Below, one piece after another: positions 51,128 through 51,400 of a stretch of 51,400 bases of DNA; the stretch's first letter is position 1, and each line of letters begins with the position of its first letter. Under the pieces are notes generated by a model. It saw nothing but the letters and a program-made list of their open reading frames with translations, was not told the DNA's origin and did no database searches. The DNA comes from Nonomuraea cypriaca. GTDB lineage: Bacteria > Actinomycetota > Actinomycetes > Streptosporangiales > Streptosporangiaceae. The position numbers and the translations under genes are program-made. The DNA is taken from positions 1-51,400 of the forward strand of contig NZ_JADOGI010000052.1 in assembly GCF_015645445.1 (NCBI RefSeq), in the 5' to 3' direction.

Positions 51128-51150
51128 CCTCACGGTCCCCGAACGCAAGA

Positions 51151-51182
51151 GAGGGCCACCCCGGCTGCTGGGGGTGGCCCTC
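51151..51182 (+). terminator. 12-bp hairpin after the dioxygenase remnant
   Basis: GAGGGCCACCCC (51151-51162) pairs perfectly with GGGGTGGCCCTC (51171-51182) around an 8-nt loop, 24 nt after the stop. There is no long T-run on either strand, but its position between convergent units suggests a bidirectional terminator. Confidence 0.7.
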
Positions 51183-51230
51183 GTTCGCATTCAGCCGGCC
51201 CACCCACCAACAATGGCAGGCCAAAACAGG

Positions 51231-51258
51231 AAAAGCCCCCGACCTACTGGTCGAGGGC
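51231..51258 (-). terminator. rRNA operon terminator
   Basis: Read on the minus strand, GCCCTCGACC (51258-51249) pairs with GGTCGGGGGC (51244-51235), with one mismatch and a 4-nt loop, and is followed by TTTT (51234-51231) and another T-run a few bases later. It lies 20 nt after the 5S gene. Confidence 0.8.
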
Positions 51259-51277
51259 CTCCCCCATATTAACGATT

Positions 51278-51396
51278 GTCCGGCGGTGACCTACTCTCCC
51301 ACACCCTCCCGAGTGCAGTACCATCGGCGCAGAGAAGCTTAACTTCCGGGTTCGGAATGTAACCGGGTGTTTCCTTCCCGCCATAACCGCCGTAAC
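51278..51396 (-). rRNA. rrf: 5S ribosomal RNA
   Basis: On the minus strand the ~119-nt sequence starts GTTACGGCGG and ends CCGCCGGAC; these ends form helix I. Internal hallmarks are ACATTCCGAACCCGGAAGTTAAG and CGCCGATGGTACTGC, universal in actinobacterial 5S rRNA, and GGGAGAGTAGG near the 3' end. It is the distal gene of an rRNA operon whose 23S and 16S genes would lie to the right of the window. Confidence 0.95.
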
Positions 51397-51400
51397 CCTC

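Overview
The window is high-GC DNA with strong GC bias at codon third positions, many ATGA/GTGA stop-start overlaps and a classic actinobacterial gene order (folC, DUF4233, ndk, mreBCD, mrdA, rodA, radical SAM/DUF2344, rne, rplU, rpmA, obg, proB, proA, nadD, rsfS). Protein character, such as the serine/threonine kinase, WYL and XRE/MmyB regulators and the NhaA-thioredoxin fusion, suggests a Streptosporangiales-type actinomycete, perhaps Nonomuraea-like. The genus is inference; no search was run.

Left part (1-22,200) is accessory. It holds a DUF523 tail, a TetR/membrane-protein pair, two gene remnants, NhaA fused to a DsbA-like domain, small membrane proteins, a WYL regulator with a palindromic operator, and a seven-gene minus-strand operon (14997 to 7901). 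That operon encodes a two-domain acetyltransferase, a PIG-L-type deacetylase and a complete family-5 oligopeptide/oligosaccharide ABC importer, every junction a 4-nt overlap. A 41-bp tandem duplication has inserted a 14-codon minicistron between the permease dppC and the ATPase dppD. Next come an SPW protein, a 32-residue membrane peptide coupled to a GT2 glycosyltransferase behind four spaced TCACGTCCG motifs, and a carboxylesterase/metallo-beta-lactamase pair divergent from an XRE/MmyB regulator. Between 20,550 and 23,200 lies a decay zone: tails of TetR, SDR, XRE and FAD-monooxygenase genes around an Atu4866 lipoprotein and tRNA-Ala(GGC).

Right part (23,184-50,367) is core. The order of transcription on the minus strand is folC-DUF4233, an MFS-like protein, ndk, mreB-mreC-mreD-mrdA-rodA (cell elongation), a Cys-containing small protein, radical SAM plus DUF2344 protein, rne, rplU-rpmA-obg (ribosome and 50S assembly), proB-proA (proline), a small membrane protein and a kinase, then nadD-rsfS-phosphatase. 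A damaged SDR gene with a very long AT-rich palindrome at its start codon interrupts the obg-proB linkage. The right edge holds a frameshifted intradiol dioxygenase/chitin-binding remnant, two hairpin terminators and a 5S rRNA gene, the distal end of an rRNA operon entering from the right.

Most notable: (i) three places where a head-to-head gene pair seems to have collapsed, leaving only the two 3' ends; (ii) all three classical SDR genes in the window damaged at or across the catalytic YxxxK motif; (iii) the duplication-born minicistron in the ABC operon; (iv) the palindrome at 31085-31131; (v) the unlisted 32-aa peptide before the GT2 gene; (vi) a Shine-Dalgarno-led ORF overlapping the start of rne. 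I see no clear CRISPR array, phage, transposase or defence system.
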